64,000 bases of DNA from Microvirga puerhi (GCF_020089865.1 NZ_JAIRBM010000023.1:1-64000); one strand, 5' to 3'. Shown: positions 7,204 to 16,290, numbered from the stretch's first letter. Notes: generated by a model not told the origin, from the letters alone. Numbers and translations: made by a program.

Positions 7204-10200
7204 ATGACGAGCATAGTCGTTCAGCAGGGAACAACACAAAGCGTCAGAGTTGATGGAGACGATTGGCTGATCGTAACGCCGGATGCCTGGATCAACCCAA
7301 GCTCGGTTTCTATAGACAGTGCCATCGGAGGAAGTGGCGTTGGCAACAAGATCCGGGTCGAGGGCTATCTCTATAGCGGCTCGTACGGGATCGACTTGGG
7401 ATTTTTCGGAGGTCCGAACGGCTACAATGAAATCACGGTGGCCGGATGGGGGCAGGTGTCGGGGACCGATGCTGGTATCAGATCGGGCTATGCCCTCCAC
7501 CTCAACAACGAGTCGGAAATAGGTGCCGGCATTCAACTCGGTGGCTATGACGACGTCATCAATAACAGCGGGCTCATCACCCAAAATGTGAACCTCGGGA
7601 ATGGGAATAACACCGTCACAAATACCGGACAGATAGACACGATCACGGGCGGCAACGGAGCAGATATCATCACGAATGGCGCTCAATACGCCACAATCAA
7701 AAAGCTGTCCCTTGGGGATGGGAATGATGAAATCACCAACACAAAAGGCTCCTGGATCTACGACCTCTCAGCTGGCACTGGCGCAGACAAACTGCGCAAC
7801 AGCGGCGTGGTTGGGTGGGTGTTCATGGATGCCGGCAACGATGTCTACGACGGAACTGAAGGATCAATAACTCCCGATGGCTTTGTCCATCTTGGGGCCG
7901 GCAACGATTCCGCCCTCGGCGGGACGGGCGTCGACAAATTCTACGACGGGAGCGGCACGGATACAATTTTCAGTGGTGCCGGCGACGATGTGATCATCAT
8001 GGAGCAGGTTGGCGAAGACGACCGCTTTGATGGTGGAGTAGGCTTCGACGTGATCCAACTCGCGGGCGGGCGTCCAGACACGAACGATGGGGTCACGCTC
8101 GATCTGCGCCAGATTCCAGAGAACCTGGGCAGGCTGACGCTGGCTTATGGCGGATCGATCTACGTTCAGAACATTGAGGGATATGTTGGGACGGCGAAGA
8201 ACGACACACTGATCGGCAATGACCGGACGAACTATCTGGACGGTAGCGCGGGCAATGACACCGTTGAAGGTGGCGACGGCAACGACACCCTGATGGGTGG
8301 TGATGGCGTCGATCTCCTCCGCTTTGGGATTTCCGATACGGTCGTGAACCTCACGGACGGATATGCGGAAAGCGTTGCGACGGGTCACGACACCCTGCAG
8401 GGGTTCGAGAACGTCACGACGAGCCTTGGCAACGATGTCGTGACCGGGAGCGCCGGGGAAAATGTGATCATCACAGGTGCCGGCTTCGATCGCCTCAAGG
8501 GGATGGCGGGCAACGATCAGCTCTTCGGCGGTGAAGGAAACGATGTTCTGGACGGCGGGGCCGGGAACGACACGATCGACGGCGGCGCGGGGAGCGACTG
8601 GGCCGTGTTCGGCGATGCCGGCGTGACGGTCGATCTCGCGGCCGGGACGGCGAGCGGGGAAGGCAACGACGTTCTGCGCGGAATCGAGAACGTCAAGGGT
8701 GGGGCAGGGGCCGATACCCTGATCGGCGATGATCAGAAGAACGTCCTTTGGGGCGGGGCAGGCGACACGATGCAGGCCGGCCTTGGTGATGATATTTATA
8801 TTGTCACGGGCGCCAACGTGGTGATCTTCGACACGGGCGGCTACGACGTGGTTTACACCAACGTTGAAAATTGGGTCCCGCCTGAAGGTTCGGGAATCGA
8901 GAAGGTGATCTACGATCCTAACTTCTCACTGCCTGACGATCCGGCCAATCCAAGCCTTCCGTCGAGCCCTGGATATGAGCCGCCTCCGATCGTGTTGCCG
9001 CCTCCCGGTGAGGTGGTGGACGGCACCCCCGACAGCGAGACGCTTGAGGGCGGTGACGGCAACGACACCATGACCGGCGGATCCGGTGACGACACCATGA
9101 GCGGAGGATCCGGCAACGATACGATGGCTGGCGGTTATGGCGACGACACCATGGACGGAGGAGACGGTAACGACACGCTGGACGGTGGCGCAGGTAATGA
9201 CACCCTCGATGGGGGCAACGGCAACGACTCCATCGATGGCGGATCGGGCAATGACGTTCTGACGGGCGGGGAGGGGGACGACTCCCTGACCGGCGGCGCC
9301 GGTGACGATATGATCTTTGGCGGCGGCGGCAACGATCTGCTCGATGGTGGGACCGGCAATGATACGCTTGACGGTGGCGCGGGCCGGGACATCCTCAACG
9401 GTGGACCTGGTAACGATCTGCTGTACGGCGGCGATGATGATGACTTCCTGAGCGGCGGTGATGGCGAAGACACCCTGAATGGGGGTGGCGGCGCGGACAT
9501 CATGCAGGGCGGCAATGGGAACGACACCTATTTCGTCGACAACGCCCTGGACCAGATCAAGGAATACACCAACGGCGGAACGGATCGGGTGTTCACGACT
9601 GTGAATTTCAGTCTCGCCGGCACGGTGGTTGAAACGATTTCCTCGGCCGACGGTGCGCACGATCTCTCTCTGACGGGCAATGCGCTCAACAACGTCCTGA
9701 CAGGCGATGCCGGAAAGAACGTCTTGGATGGCGGAATCGGCGCCGACACCATGACTGGTGGCGATGGCGACGATGTCTACTTTGTCGATGATGCAAACGA
9801 CGTGGTGAATGAAACCGCGACGGGTGGTCATGACAAGATTTACACGACCGTCAAGGGTTACGCTGCAACCAACGTCGAGGAAGTGATTTACGTTGGACCT
9901 GCGGAGCCGGGAACGACTGAGACGGCCAAGACTCTGAATGGAACCGCCAGGGCTGATACGCTCGTTGGCGGCAGCCTAAACGATCGGATCGATGGCTTGG
10001 CCGGCAACGACAAGCTTTATGGTCTCAACGGCGACGACACCGTATTAGGCGGTGCAGGGAACGACTACGTCGACGGTGGCGCTGGAAATGACCTACTCTA
10101 CGGAGGCCTCGGGAAAGATACCCTGACCGGCGGCGCTGGCCGCGATGCTTTCGTGTTCAATGTGAATCCGAAGAGTAAGGGCAATCTCGACAAGATCGCG

Positions 10201-10470
10201 GATTTCAATGTGAAAGACGACTCGATCTATCTGGAGAACAAGTATTTCAAGGTCGGATCGAAGGGCTCACTGACGAAGCCTGCCGCCTTGTCGAGCAAGA
10301 TGTTCTATGTGGGCACCAAGGCCCACGATGCCGATGACCGCATCATCTACGACAAGAAGAAAGGCGTCATCTATTACGATGACGATGGCAGCGGCAGCCA
10401 TGCTCAGGTCCAGATCGCGACGGTGAAGAAGAACCTCGCAATTACCTACAAGGACTTCCTCGTCATCTAG
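7204..10470 (+). CDS. Large RTX calcium-binding repeat protein, probably type I secreted
   Basis: 1088 aa with no classical signal peptide. Residues 1-220 look like a beta-helix rich in Asn/Gly turns (NNSGLITQNVNLGNGNN). Scattered GGxGxDxxx nonapeptides start near residue 230 and continue to about 560. A proline-rich linker near residues 580-610 precedes a dense block of RTX nonapeptides (GGSGNDTM, GGDGNDTL types) to about 780, and a second small RTX block at 940-980. The last 100 residues are the non-repetitive domain typical of type I secretion signals. The repeats bind calcium and fold outside the cell. No HlyB/HlyD/TolC genes are in the window. No catalytic domain is evident; an adhesin or surface layer role is possible. 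Confidence 0.88.
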   Translation: MTSIVVQQGTTQSVRVDGDDWLIVTPDAWINPSSVSIDSAIGGSGVGNKIRVEGYLYSGSYGIDLGFFGGPNGYNEITVAGWGQVSGTDAGIRSGYALHLNNESEIGAGIQLGGYDDVINNSGLITQNVNLGNGNNTVTNTGQIDTITGGNGADIITNGAQYATIKKLSLGDGNDEITNTKGSWIYDLSAGTGADKLRNSGVVGWVFMDAGNDVYDGTEGSITPDGFVHLGAGNDSALGGTGVDKFYDGSGTDTIFSGAGDDVIIMEQVGEDDRFDGGVGFDVIQLAGGRPDTNDGVTLDLRQIPENLGRLTLAYGGSIYVQNIEGYVGTAKNDTLIGNDRTNYLDGSAGNDTVEGGDGNDTLMGGDGVDLLRFGISDTVVNLTDGYAESVATGHDTLQGFENVTTSLGNDVVTGSAGENVIITGAGFDRLKGMAGNDQLFGGEGNDVLDGGAGNDTIDGGAGSDWAVFGDAGVTVDLAAGTASGEGNDVLRGIENVKGGAGADTLIGDDQKNVLWGGAGDTMQAGLGDDIYIVTGANVVIFDTGGYDVVYTNVENWVPPEGSGIEKVIYDPNFSLPDDPANPSLPSSPGYEPPPIVLPPPGEVVDGTPDSETLEGGDGNDTMTGGSGDDTMSGGSGNDTMAGGYGDDTMDGGDGNDTLDGGAGNDTLDGGNGNDSIDGGSGNDVLTGGEGDDSLTGGAGDDMIFGGGGNDLLDGGTGNDTLDGGAGRDILNGGPGNDLLYGGDDDDFLSGGDGEDTLNGGGGADIMQGGNGNDTYFVDNALDQIKEYTNGGTDRVFTTVNFSLAGTVVETISSADGAHDLSLTGNALNNVLTGDAGKNVLDGGIGADTMTGGDGDDVYFVDDANDVVNETATGGHDKIYTTVKGYAATNVEEVIYVGPAEPGTTETAKTLNGTARADTLVGGSLNDRIDGLAGNDKLYGLNGDDTVLGGAGNDYVDGGAGNDLLYGGLGKDTLTGGAGRDAFVFNVNPKSKGNLDKIADFNVKDDSIYLENKYFKVGSKGSLTKPAALSSKMFYVGTKAHDADDRIIYDKKKGVIYYDDDGSGSHAQVQIATVKKNLAITYKDFLVI

Positions 10471-10499
10471 GTGTTTCCCCCTGGTGAGGAAGAAACTCA

Positions 10500-10524
10500 G
10501 GGCCGCGAAAGCGGCCCGCTTTTT
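10500..10524 (+). terminator. Rho-independent terminator of the RTX gene
   Basis: GGGCCGC-GAAA-GCGGCCC stem-loop followed by GCTTTTTAT, 30 bases after the RTX stop codon. Confidence 0.85.
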
Positions 10525-10600
10525 ATGTCTTGCCGCTAGCGTCATGCCTTGGATCTTAGCGCTCCGTGATGCTCAAGGGGAGGGGCTTATCCAGGACCTG

Positions 10601-11056
10601 TTAGGCGCCAGTGCTCAGAGGAGGTAGCTTAAGCCATTCCGCGAACCGTTCGAGTAGACTACGTTTAATCGGGGATTCCTTCGGCACGTCGATAGGTTCA
10701 CTGCCAAAATAGCGGCCCTTGATTTGTCGGTCGCGGGCGCGACCCGCCTCAATGCGCTCCTTTGACCATTTACCGGCCCATTTCACCTGCCCGTTGGTGA
10801 TGAAGTAGTGAGATTCACAGGGGAAGTTCCAGTTGCCGATCGAGGGATGTAAAGACACACGCTCCCCGTCATAAATTAGCTTCCAGTCCGTCGGCGTGAA
10901 TGGAGTCACGACCTTTTTCCCGCATCCACATGCACAAAGATGTGAGGCCGAGCCATACTCCATTGAGATATATAGAACCCCATCATCCAGCTTACCCGGA
11001 ATGAACTCGACGAATTGATGTTTAAACGAGACCTGCCTCATCACCCTTATCTTCAT
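10601..11056 (-). CDS. Cys-rich DUF6527-like protein of a ubiquitin-like operon
   Basis: 151 aa. Zinc-ligand-like clusters are seen as HLCACGCGKKV near residues 37-47 and PCESHYFI near 80-87, separated by a strand-rich region with HPSIGNWNF. This matches my recollection of the DUF6527 family, which travels with bacterial multi-ubiquitin and ThiF-type E1 genes and may act as a ligase-like or target-binding factor. Its start overlaps the end of the E1 gene by up to 35 bases, so the two are translationally coupled. An ATG at 11041 is an alternative start. The zinc binding and role are inference. Confidence 0.7.
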   Translation of the reverse strand: MKIRVMRQVSFKHQFVEFIPGKLDDGVLYISMEYGSASHLCACGCGKKVVTPFTPTDWKLIYDGERVSLHPSIGNWNFPCESHYFITNGQVKWAGKWSKERIEAGRARDRQIKGRYFGSEPIDVPKESPIKRSLLERFAEWLKLPPLSTGA

Positions 11057-12227
11057 TGATCATGTGGTTTCCATCGATTGTGTAGGTCGAAAAATGCTCA
11101 TGGTCGAAGTCCCAATAAAAGCCACAGATCTTCTTCCATTTCACAACAGCTAATGCGGCATTAAGCGCGTTAAGGTCGGCTATCTGAATATTCGAGTCGT
11201 ACTCGTCGTCACCGTCTCGATCAGAAAACGGAATCCGATGACCATCATGTACGTGATTGCGTTTGGAGGCCGTGCTTGTTGTCACTCTCACTATGCCGTC
11301 GAGTGCGTTATCTTTTTGATAGATTCCCATCCCTACGTCGATGAAAGGAACTCCATATTGTTCTAATGCGTTGGCGATAATCTTCTTAGGTCCACCCTTA
11401 TCTACGCACACAAACACAAAATTCATGGCATTCAGCTGCGAGACATTTTCCTCATTGATATATTCTGCGTGAGGGATAACCGAATGCCGCATTTGAGAAT
11501 ATACGGCAGCAAAATGATCCACCTTGTTCGGTTTTGCCTTCAGATCACCCAATGATGCTGCGCCGGGCGCCCTGAAAGCATTGTGAGGAGAGAAAACATC
11601 ACCGTCGAAAAGGTGAATTTCTTTCACAGGCGTTTTTGCCAAGAGGTCAAGGATATATGAGCCAGTACCTCCGAGGCCGACAATTGCCACTCGGTCCATA
11701 GCGAGCTTTTGGGTCGCGTATGTGATTCCCGCACGACTGGACGCACTATCGGGATAGCAAAAGACAGATTCGTCCGGATGCAGCTCAACGACAGGTCTCG
11801 TCCGCGCCGTGGCGGACGGCTCAATAGCCTGCGCTTGAGACTCCAGCATTTGAATGTAGGTCGTCAGTTGCTCGTAACAATCCTGATAGTAACCGCGCGC
11901 GGGCTTCTGCGAGAATGTGAAGTTCGTAATAAGGGATGGATCGATCTGCTGCTGCTCCGGCCCAAGTATTATCTCTGTCATGGGGCTGCCGTCGGCATGA
12001 CAAGGCATTTCGCCGGCAAAAAAGGCCCGGTGATCAGACGGCCGCTGCGCGACGTCGTCTAACTGATTGAGCAGAAAGACGAGTGTCCCGAGACGCACCT
12101 CTCGCTGGGCCGTTACGTACGGCACCTTCTTCACGAGAAGGTGCACGCCGTTTCGAACCTCGAGGTCGAAGCCTTCGTCTCTCACCCGCTGCAGATCGGG
12201 ACTACGACTTATCAGTCTGAGTGACAT
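11022..12227 (-). CDS. E2/E1-like ThiF-family adenylyltransferase of a ubiquitin-like operon
   Basis: 401 aa. The N-terminal 150 residues form a separate domain with the pattern FFAGEMPCHADGSPM, reminiscent of E2-like (RWD/UBC) or DUF6791 domains; Cys in EMPC is a candidate thioester residue but unproven. The ThiF/E1 domain starts near residue 178 with the nucleotide-binding VAIVGLGGTGSYILDLL, then the acidic HLFDGDVFSPHNAFRAPG and FVFVCVDKGG. It ends with ADLNALNAALAVVKWKK. E1 enzymes adenylate the C-terminus of a ubiquitin-like protein and pass it to a thiol. The gene overlaps the Ubl gene by 26 bases. Confidence 0.82.
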   Translation of the reverse strand: MSLRLISRSPDLQRVRDEGFDLEVRNGVHLLVKKVPYVTAQREVRLGTLVFLLNQLDDVAQRPSDHRAFFAGEMPCHADGSPMTEIILGPEQQQIDPSLITNFTFSQKPARGYYQDCYEQLTTYIQMLESQAQAIEPSATARTRPVVELHPDESVFCYPDSASSRAGITYATQKLAMDRVAIVGLGGTGSYILDLLAKTPVKEIHLFDGDVFSPHNAFRAPGAASLGDLKAKPNKVDHFAAVYSQMRHSVIPHAEYINEENVSQLNAMNFVFVCVDKGGPKKIIANALEQYGVPFIDVGMGIYQKDNALDGIVRVTTSTASKRNHVHDGHRIPFSDRDGDDEYDSNIQIADLNALNAALAVVKWKKICGFYWDFDHEHFSTYTIDGNHMINEDKGDEAGLV

Positions 12228-12480
12228 TAAAAATCATCCTGTCCTTCACCTTCACCACCCCGCCGGGGATCAGGCTACCCTCAGGTTTTTCACCGTGGCC
12301 CCTACGATACGTCACAGTGTAGACCCAGTTTCCGCCCCTGGGTCCGTCCGGGAATGCCAAATCTACTACCTCGTCGAACGAGAGGTCTCCCTTAGACACT
12401 TCGAATTCCTGCGCGTTCACGATGATCGTGACGGTATGACCTTTGGCCTTATCGTCACCGGGATCCTTCAACTCACTCAT
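12202..12480 (-). CDS. Bacterial ubiquitin-like (multiubiquitin-family) protein
   Basis: 92 aa with one beta-grasp repeat: HTVTIIVNAQEFEVSKGDLS, then FDEVVDLAF, then a C-terminal strand VKVKDRMIFNVTQTD. This matches the prokaryotic multiubiquitin domain family, here as a single unit. There is no terminal di-glycine; the protein ends TDKS, so processing or a non-classical C-terminal chemistry would be needed. It is the first gene of a three-gene minus-strand operon. Confidence 0.75.
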   Translation of the reverse strand: MSELKDPGDDKAKGHTVTIIVNAQEFEVSKGDLSFDEVVDLAFPDGPRGGNWVYTVTYRRGHGEKPEGSLIPGGVVKVKDRMIFNVTQTDKS

Positions 12481-12531
12481 GTAACCTCACAATCTAGAGC
12501 CCATCTCTCGAGCATCTTGGCAGTAAGATAA

Positions 12532-12572
12532 CAAGCGCGCTTGATATGTCAAGCAACCATCAAGCGCGCTTG
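12532..12572. promoter_or_regulatory. Twin perfect palindromic operators
   Basis: CAAGCGCGCTTG occurs at 12532-12543 and again at 12561-12572, centres 29 bases apart, with a half-site TCAAGC at 12550-12555. They lie in the 152-base gap between the divergent Ubl operon and the XRE gene. They are the best candidate sites for the neighbouring XRE protein. Confidence 0.75.
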
Positions 12573-12632
12573 ACGAGCCGTGAGGAAAGGGCAACTACAA
12601 AAAGGTGTGTATCGCTCAGGAGGAGTGCTGCT

Positions 12633-13010
12633 ATGGCAACACAGGTTGAAGCGAAGAATGGCGGTGCGGTCGCATTAGGTACATACCTAGCATCTATCCG
12701 CTCAGACAGAGGCTTAAGCTTGCGTCGCGTAGAAGAAATTACAAATAGAGAAGTATCAAATGCGTATTTAAGCCAAATAGAGAACGGTAAGATATCAAAC
12801 CCGTCCCCAAATGTACTTAGCTCTCTTGCAGACGCCTACGAGATAAACTTCGAACACCTTATGGAGTTGGCCGGTTATATAAAGCCCTCAGGCTCTCGAT
12901 CTGAACATGAAAGGCATGGACGGGTAGCTACCTTTGCGGAGCACAACTTGACACCGGATGAAGAGGTGGAACTGCTTCGCTATCTGAGATTCATCCGCGA
13001 AAGACGGTAA
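12633..13010 (+). CDS. XRE-family regulator paired with ImmA/IrrE peptidase
   Basis: 125 aa from the ATG at 12633, which has AGGAGG about eight bases upstream; an in-frame start at 12546 overlaps the operators and is unlikely. The helix-turn-helix covers residues 20-75 (LSLRRVEEITNREVSNAYLS, then QIENGKISNPSPNVLSSL). A short C-terminal helix follows. The next gene, three bases on, encodes an ImmA/IrrE peptidase, a pair known to work as repressor and anti-repressor protease. It is divergent from the Ubl operon and probably represses it through the palindromes between them. Codon use is more AT-rich than the plasmid backbone. Confidence 0.88.
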   Translation: MATQVEAKNGGAVALGTYLASIRSDRGLSLRRVEEITNREVSNAYLSQIENGKISNPSPNVLSSLADAYEINFEHLMELAGYIKPSGSRSEHERHGRVATFAEHNLTPDEEVELLRYLRFIRERR

Positions 13011-13013
13011 CTG

Positions 13014-13931
13014 GTGCCACGCCCTGATGACAGTAGCCTAGACCCAGATCAACTTAGGGCGGTTGAGTCCCGAGCCAAGCGACTACTCGATAGGGCAGCT
13101 GCCTGGGACAGATATCCAACACCGGTGGCAGAAATTCTTGATGCCGCGGATCTCAAAGTCGCACATGCCAGCATCTTCGATCCTGCGCGGATGCTGGCAT
13201 TCTTGCGCGGCAAAGCATCAGATGTCACTTATAAACTAAAGTCGGCAGTTTCGAAAGTTTTTGGTCTCTACGACGCTGCAGAAAACCTGATCCATATTGA
13301 TCCCTCGGTGCCCTTAGCAAGGCAAACCTTCCTCAAACTGCATGAGGCTGGGCATCACGAGCTTCCTGCGCACAAACGAACCTTCCGATTCTTCCAAGAC
13401 TGTGAACAGACACTTGCTCCTGAGATAGCAGACCTGTTCGAGAGAGAAGCTAACAACTTTGCTCGGTTTGTCCTATTCCAGGGCCAGCGTTACGCGGAAT
13501 GCGCTGCCGATAGCCCTATGGCTCTTAAGACGCCGATGGGGCTCGCCAAGCAATTTGGGTCTTCGATCTATGCGTCCTGTAGAGAGTATGCACGGACGCA
13601 CCACAAAGCATGTGTCGTCTATGTCCTTGAGCGTATTTCCTTTGCAGAAGGGCATGGCGCCGAGGCAGCCGTGAGACGTGTCGAGCCTTCGCCGTCATAC
13701 ATTAACCAATTCGGACAGCCTGCCGATACGGTGATCACTTTAGATCATCCGCTAGGAAAGATCCTTCCGATCGGACGTAGAATGACTAAGCCAACACCGG
13801 TTGTCATAACAGATCTAAACGGGGACCTGCATGAGTGCCTAGCAGAGGCATTCGATACTACGTGGAATGTGTTGCTCTTAGTGTACCCGGTGCGCTCTCT
13901 TGCCAGTTCGACAGTGATCTTGAACCCTTAG
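13014..13931 (+). CDS. ImmA/IrrE-type metallopeptidase
   Basis: 305 aa from a GTG three bases after the XRE stop. A zinc protease HExxH is visible as LKLHEAGHHELPAHKR near residues 110-122, with a downstream acidic helix LFEREANNFARFVLF supplying the third ligand, as in ImmA/IrrE. These enzymes cleave the partner XRE repressor when a signal arrives, relieving repression. The C-terminal part (residues 200-305) is an added domain with no clear identity and may be the sensor. In context it would switch on the Ubl operon (inference). Confidence 0.85.
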   Translation: MPRPDDSSLDPDQLRAVESRAKRLLDRAAAWDRYPTPVAEILDAADLKVAHASIFDPARMLAFLRGKASDVTYKLKSAVSKVFGLYDAAENLIHIDPSVPLARQTFLKLHEAGHHELPAHKRTFRFFQDCEQTLAPEIADLFEREANNFARFVLFQGQRYAECAADSPMALKTPMGLAKQFGSSIYASCREYARTHHKACVVYVLERISFAEGHGAEAAVRRVEPSPSYINQFGQPADTVITLDHPLGKILPIGRRMTKPTPVVITDLNGDLHECLAEAFDTTWNVLLLVYPVRSLASSTVILNP

Positions 13932-14133
13932 GTTCTGAAAAAACATCGTTTTATCAATTATATCAATAGCTTAGGTTCCATAACAAAGCTTATGCGAATC
14001 CAGCTTGGAACCGCCCCGATGGCTTATAGCGGTCTGGCATCTCTACTAGGGGAATTAAGGATTAACAGCCGATGATTCACTAGGAGCAGTTTCTTTTGAT
14101 CGATAATTTATCGCGACTCAGTTGGAGGGCGCG

Positions 14134-14577
14134 ATGAAGGTCAAAATTGCATTAGACAATCATCAGGGCACCGGGACCGCCTTCCCTACGGTTCGTTATC
14201 AAATAATGATGGTCATTCACTATGTGAATGGACAAATATCAAACAGGTTTCCACTTACTGAAGTTTTGCAACCAAGAAGCTCGACACTAGTCGAAATCAA
14301 TGCTCCCGATAGATTCGACGTTGATGGATGCATGTTTTGTTGGTTTGAAGGAAACCCTCGGATTGGGAGGGCTGGGTATATCCAGCGACCAAAGGAATAT
14401 GTCGGAAAACCATGGAACGGCGCGATAATCACATGGGCAGACGTCAATTTTTTCGGAAGCGTTCATGAGTATCATTTTGGCGGCATTGGTAATGTCTCCG
14501 GTATCGATGACATTGGCTCGTTCGGCGAAATTGCCCGCGATGTTCCAAACATCGCGCCAACTGAAGAAGTTTCCTGA
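14134..14577 (+). CDS. Hypothetical 147-aa protein
   Basis: Starts MKVKIALDN at an ATG preceded by TTGGAGG; an in-frame TTG at 14122 is less likely. It is soluble and beta-rich, with aromatic patches (MFCWFEGNPRIGRAGYIQRP). No signal peptide, membrane helix or known motif is seen. The gene is convergent with the stand-alone repC. AT-rich codon use suggests recent acquisition. The gap 13932-14133 before it holds nothing recognisable. Confidence 0.55.
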   Translation: MKVKIALDNHQGTGTAFPTVRYQIMMVIHYVNGQISNRFPLTEVLQPRSSTLVEINAPDRFDVDGCMFCWFEGNPRIGRAGYIQRPKEYVGKPWNGAIITWADVNFFGSVHEYHFGGIGNVSGIDDIGSFGEIARDVPNIAPTEEVS

Positions 14578-14633
14578 GGTTGCAGGCCGCCAATAGATCC
14601 AGGCAAAATTTCCAGTCCTCGTTTTTCTTATTC

Positions 14634-15953
14634 TCACGCCGTAAACGCTGCGAGCGACCGCGGAGCACTTCGGCTCGAGGAAGATGCTCGGCCGGAATGC
14701 GCATCCTGGTGGACGCGCCCTGCTCGCTCTGTCAGCCCGTAGAGGGTCCGAGCAACATGCAGCTCGCCCATGAGCGCCTTTCCGACCATGCCGCGGAGAT
14801 ATCCGCCGGGTTTGGAAACATCTCCGGTACGCTGCTTTTCAAGGATCACGGCGATCGCGACGGCCGCAAGGTTGTCGCCGAGAGTATCGCGGGCCTCGGT
14901 CCAAGCGTGTTCACTGATGCCGAGCCATGCGCGGACACGGGCGGCGGTTTCGAAGAGGTCTCGCCATGAGGCAGGGGGCCGCTCGGCATATGTCCCAATC
15001 TCGGGACATGCAGCGTTCACGAGGCCTAACGGGATGCTCTCGATCTCTGAGCCCCCTGCCCTGTCAGGCACCGAATCTTGTTGCACCTGCCGCGACTTCG
15101 CCACAGGCTTTCTCGGAAAGCCTTTGCCGGCGGAGCCGGCTCTTACTTCAACTTGTGGCGCGGAGGCGCCACTCCGCTGATCTCTACTATTACCAGAAGT
15201 GCGGTCGGTTGTAGTTAGTATGTGGGTGCCAGATGTGGCGCCCTTGGGTTCCTGATTTCGTGATTTCGAGGCTTCGTTGAAGGCGTCTTCAGTGGCGATG
15301 CGAAGGTCCAAAAGCTCGTTGATGAGTTCTTCTCGTAGACCCTGCGATCGGCGTTGAATCAGGCGATCGAGGTCACGGGCGAATGCTCCCCATGGACCGG
15401 GGAAACCTTGCTCCTCGGCTGCCGTGATGATCATGGCGACGGTCCTGCGAAGGATTGTGAATTCGCGCTCGAGCGCCTTGCGCTGTGCCCGCTGCGCCTG
15501 GGCATCAGCCGCCAGCTCGACGAATTCCATGTATCGGACAGCGATGGGTGAGAGGTCGAACCCATATGCTGCGACCAGGCGTCCGTCATCCGATCGACGT
15601 CCCCACCTTTTCCCGTTCGCGCTGTCGGCCGGAACGATCAGGCCGAGATCGACAAGGGCTCGGATGTGGCGGCGAAGGGATGTGAGCGAAAGGCCGGTCT
15701 GCTCGCAAAGCCAGTCATTCGACGGCCAAACGACAGGCCGGACACCGGGCGTCTGCCAATCCTGATCCTCCGAGGTGGCAAATAGCATATCGACCAGGGC
15801 GACATGTCGAAGTGACAGGCCGATCGCCGGCGCCGCCCTCTTCAACGCGCCAAGGCAACGAACGCGGGAAGTGAGCGAATTTGGGTCGAACTTCTCTGCC
15901 AGCTCTCGCGCATGTGCGAGGCCGTTCGTAAAACGACGGGTACCTTTCATCAT
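14634..15953 (-). CDS. repC: Stand-alone RepC-type replication initiator (second repC)
   Basis: 439 aa, the normal RepC length. The N-terminal winged-helix region reads WPSNDWLCEQTGLSLTSLRR, then LVDLGLIVPADSANGKRWGRR and AYGFDLSPIAVRY. The C-terminal domain has LGDNLAAVAIAVILEKQ and PGGYLRGMVGKA. RepC binds an origin inside its own gene in repABC plasmids. Here no repA or repB precedes it: the upstream genes are a winged-helix regulator and virB. It keeps its own counter-transcribed RNA. A full repABC lies at 38169-41793, so this is a second replicon or the relic of a cointegrate. Confidence 0.9.
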   Translation of the reverse strand: MMKGTRRFTNGLAHARELAEKFDPNSLTSRVRCLGALKRAAPAIGLSLRHVALVDMLFATSEDQDWQTPGVRPVVWPSNDWLCEQTGLSLTSLRRHIRALVDLGLIVPADSANGKRWGRRSDDGRLVAAYGFDLSPIAVRYMEFVELAADAQAQRAQRKALEREFTILRRTVAMIITAAEEQGFPGPWGAFARDLDRLIQRRSQGLREELINELLDLRIATEDAFNEASKSRNQEPKGATSGTHILTTTDRTSGNSRDQRSGASAPQVEVRAGSAGKGFPRKPVAKSRQVQQDSVPDRAGGSEIESIPLGLVNAACPEIGTYAERPPASWRDLFETAARVRAWLGISEHAWTEARDTLGDNLAAVAIAVILEKQRTGDVSKPGGYLRGMVGKALMGELHVARTLYGLTERAGRVHQDAHSGRASSSSRSAPRSLAAFTA

Positions 15954-16036
15954 TCCTCCTTACGGAGGCAAAGCGAAACCGTTCGCCGAATCGACGCTAA
16001 GTCTTGACAATGATTCGGGGGGGATTAAAGTGCCTG

Positions 16037-16124
16037 TATTGACGTTTCAGGCGACCCACCCCCCAGGGTGGCTATCCAGTTTCAAAGGCCTTCCGAAGTT
16101 GGCGCTTCGGGGGCCTTTTGCTTT
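16037..16124 (+). ncRNA. Counter-transcribed RNA controlling the stand-alone repC (ctRNA-1)
   Basis: Opposite the repC leader there is a TTGACA at 16004-16009 and a TAAAGT-like -10 at 16026-16031. About 90 bases on lies a strong terminator: AAAGGCC with TTCCGAAG, loop, CTTCGG and GGCCTTTT at 16084-16120. This is the layout of the repABC incompatibility RNA that represses repC translation. The final string GGCCTTTTGCTTTGCCG is shared with the second copy near 39478, but the specificity part differs. Confidence 0.75.
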
Positions 16125-16290
16125 GCCGATCACGTTCCTTTCTCTGTGGGAAATTTAGGACGTCATTCTCACCACGCATCTTCGTGGGCGTGGATCAGCC
16201 GGACGTAGCGTGCCCAACACACAAATTGCGCGTGAGAATCAATTGCAACAATGAGTCATGTACTGTCGATACGACAACAAACGATCGAGC

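Noticed and set aside
9010..9540. Regular repeats that could look like a CRISPR array or tandem DNA repeat
   Set aside because: They are the coding repeats of the RTX protein, with codon-level variation and no spacers.
8926..9831. Valine/alanine-rich minus-strand frame over the RTX repeats
   Set aside because: Periodic antisense of the nonapeptide repeats, not a gene.
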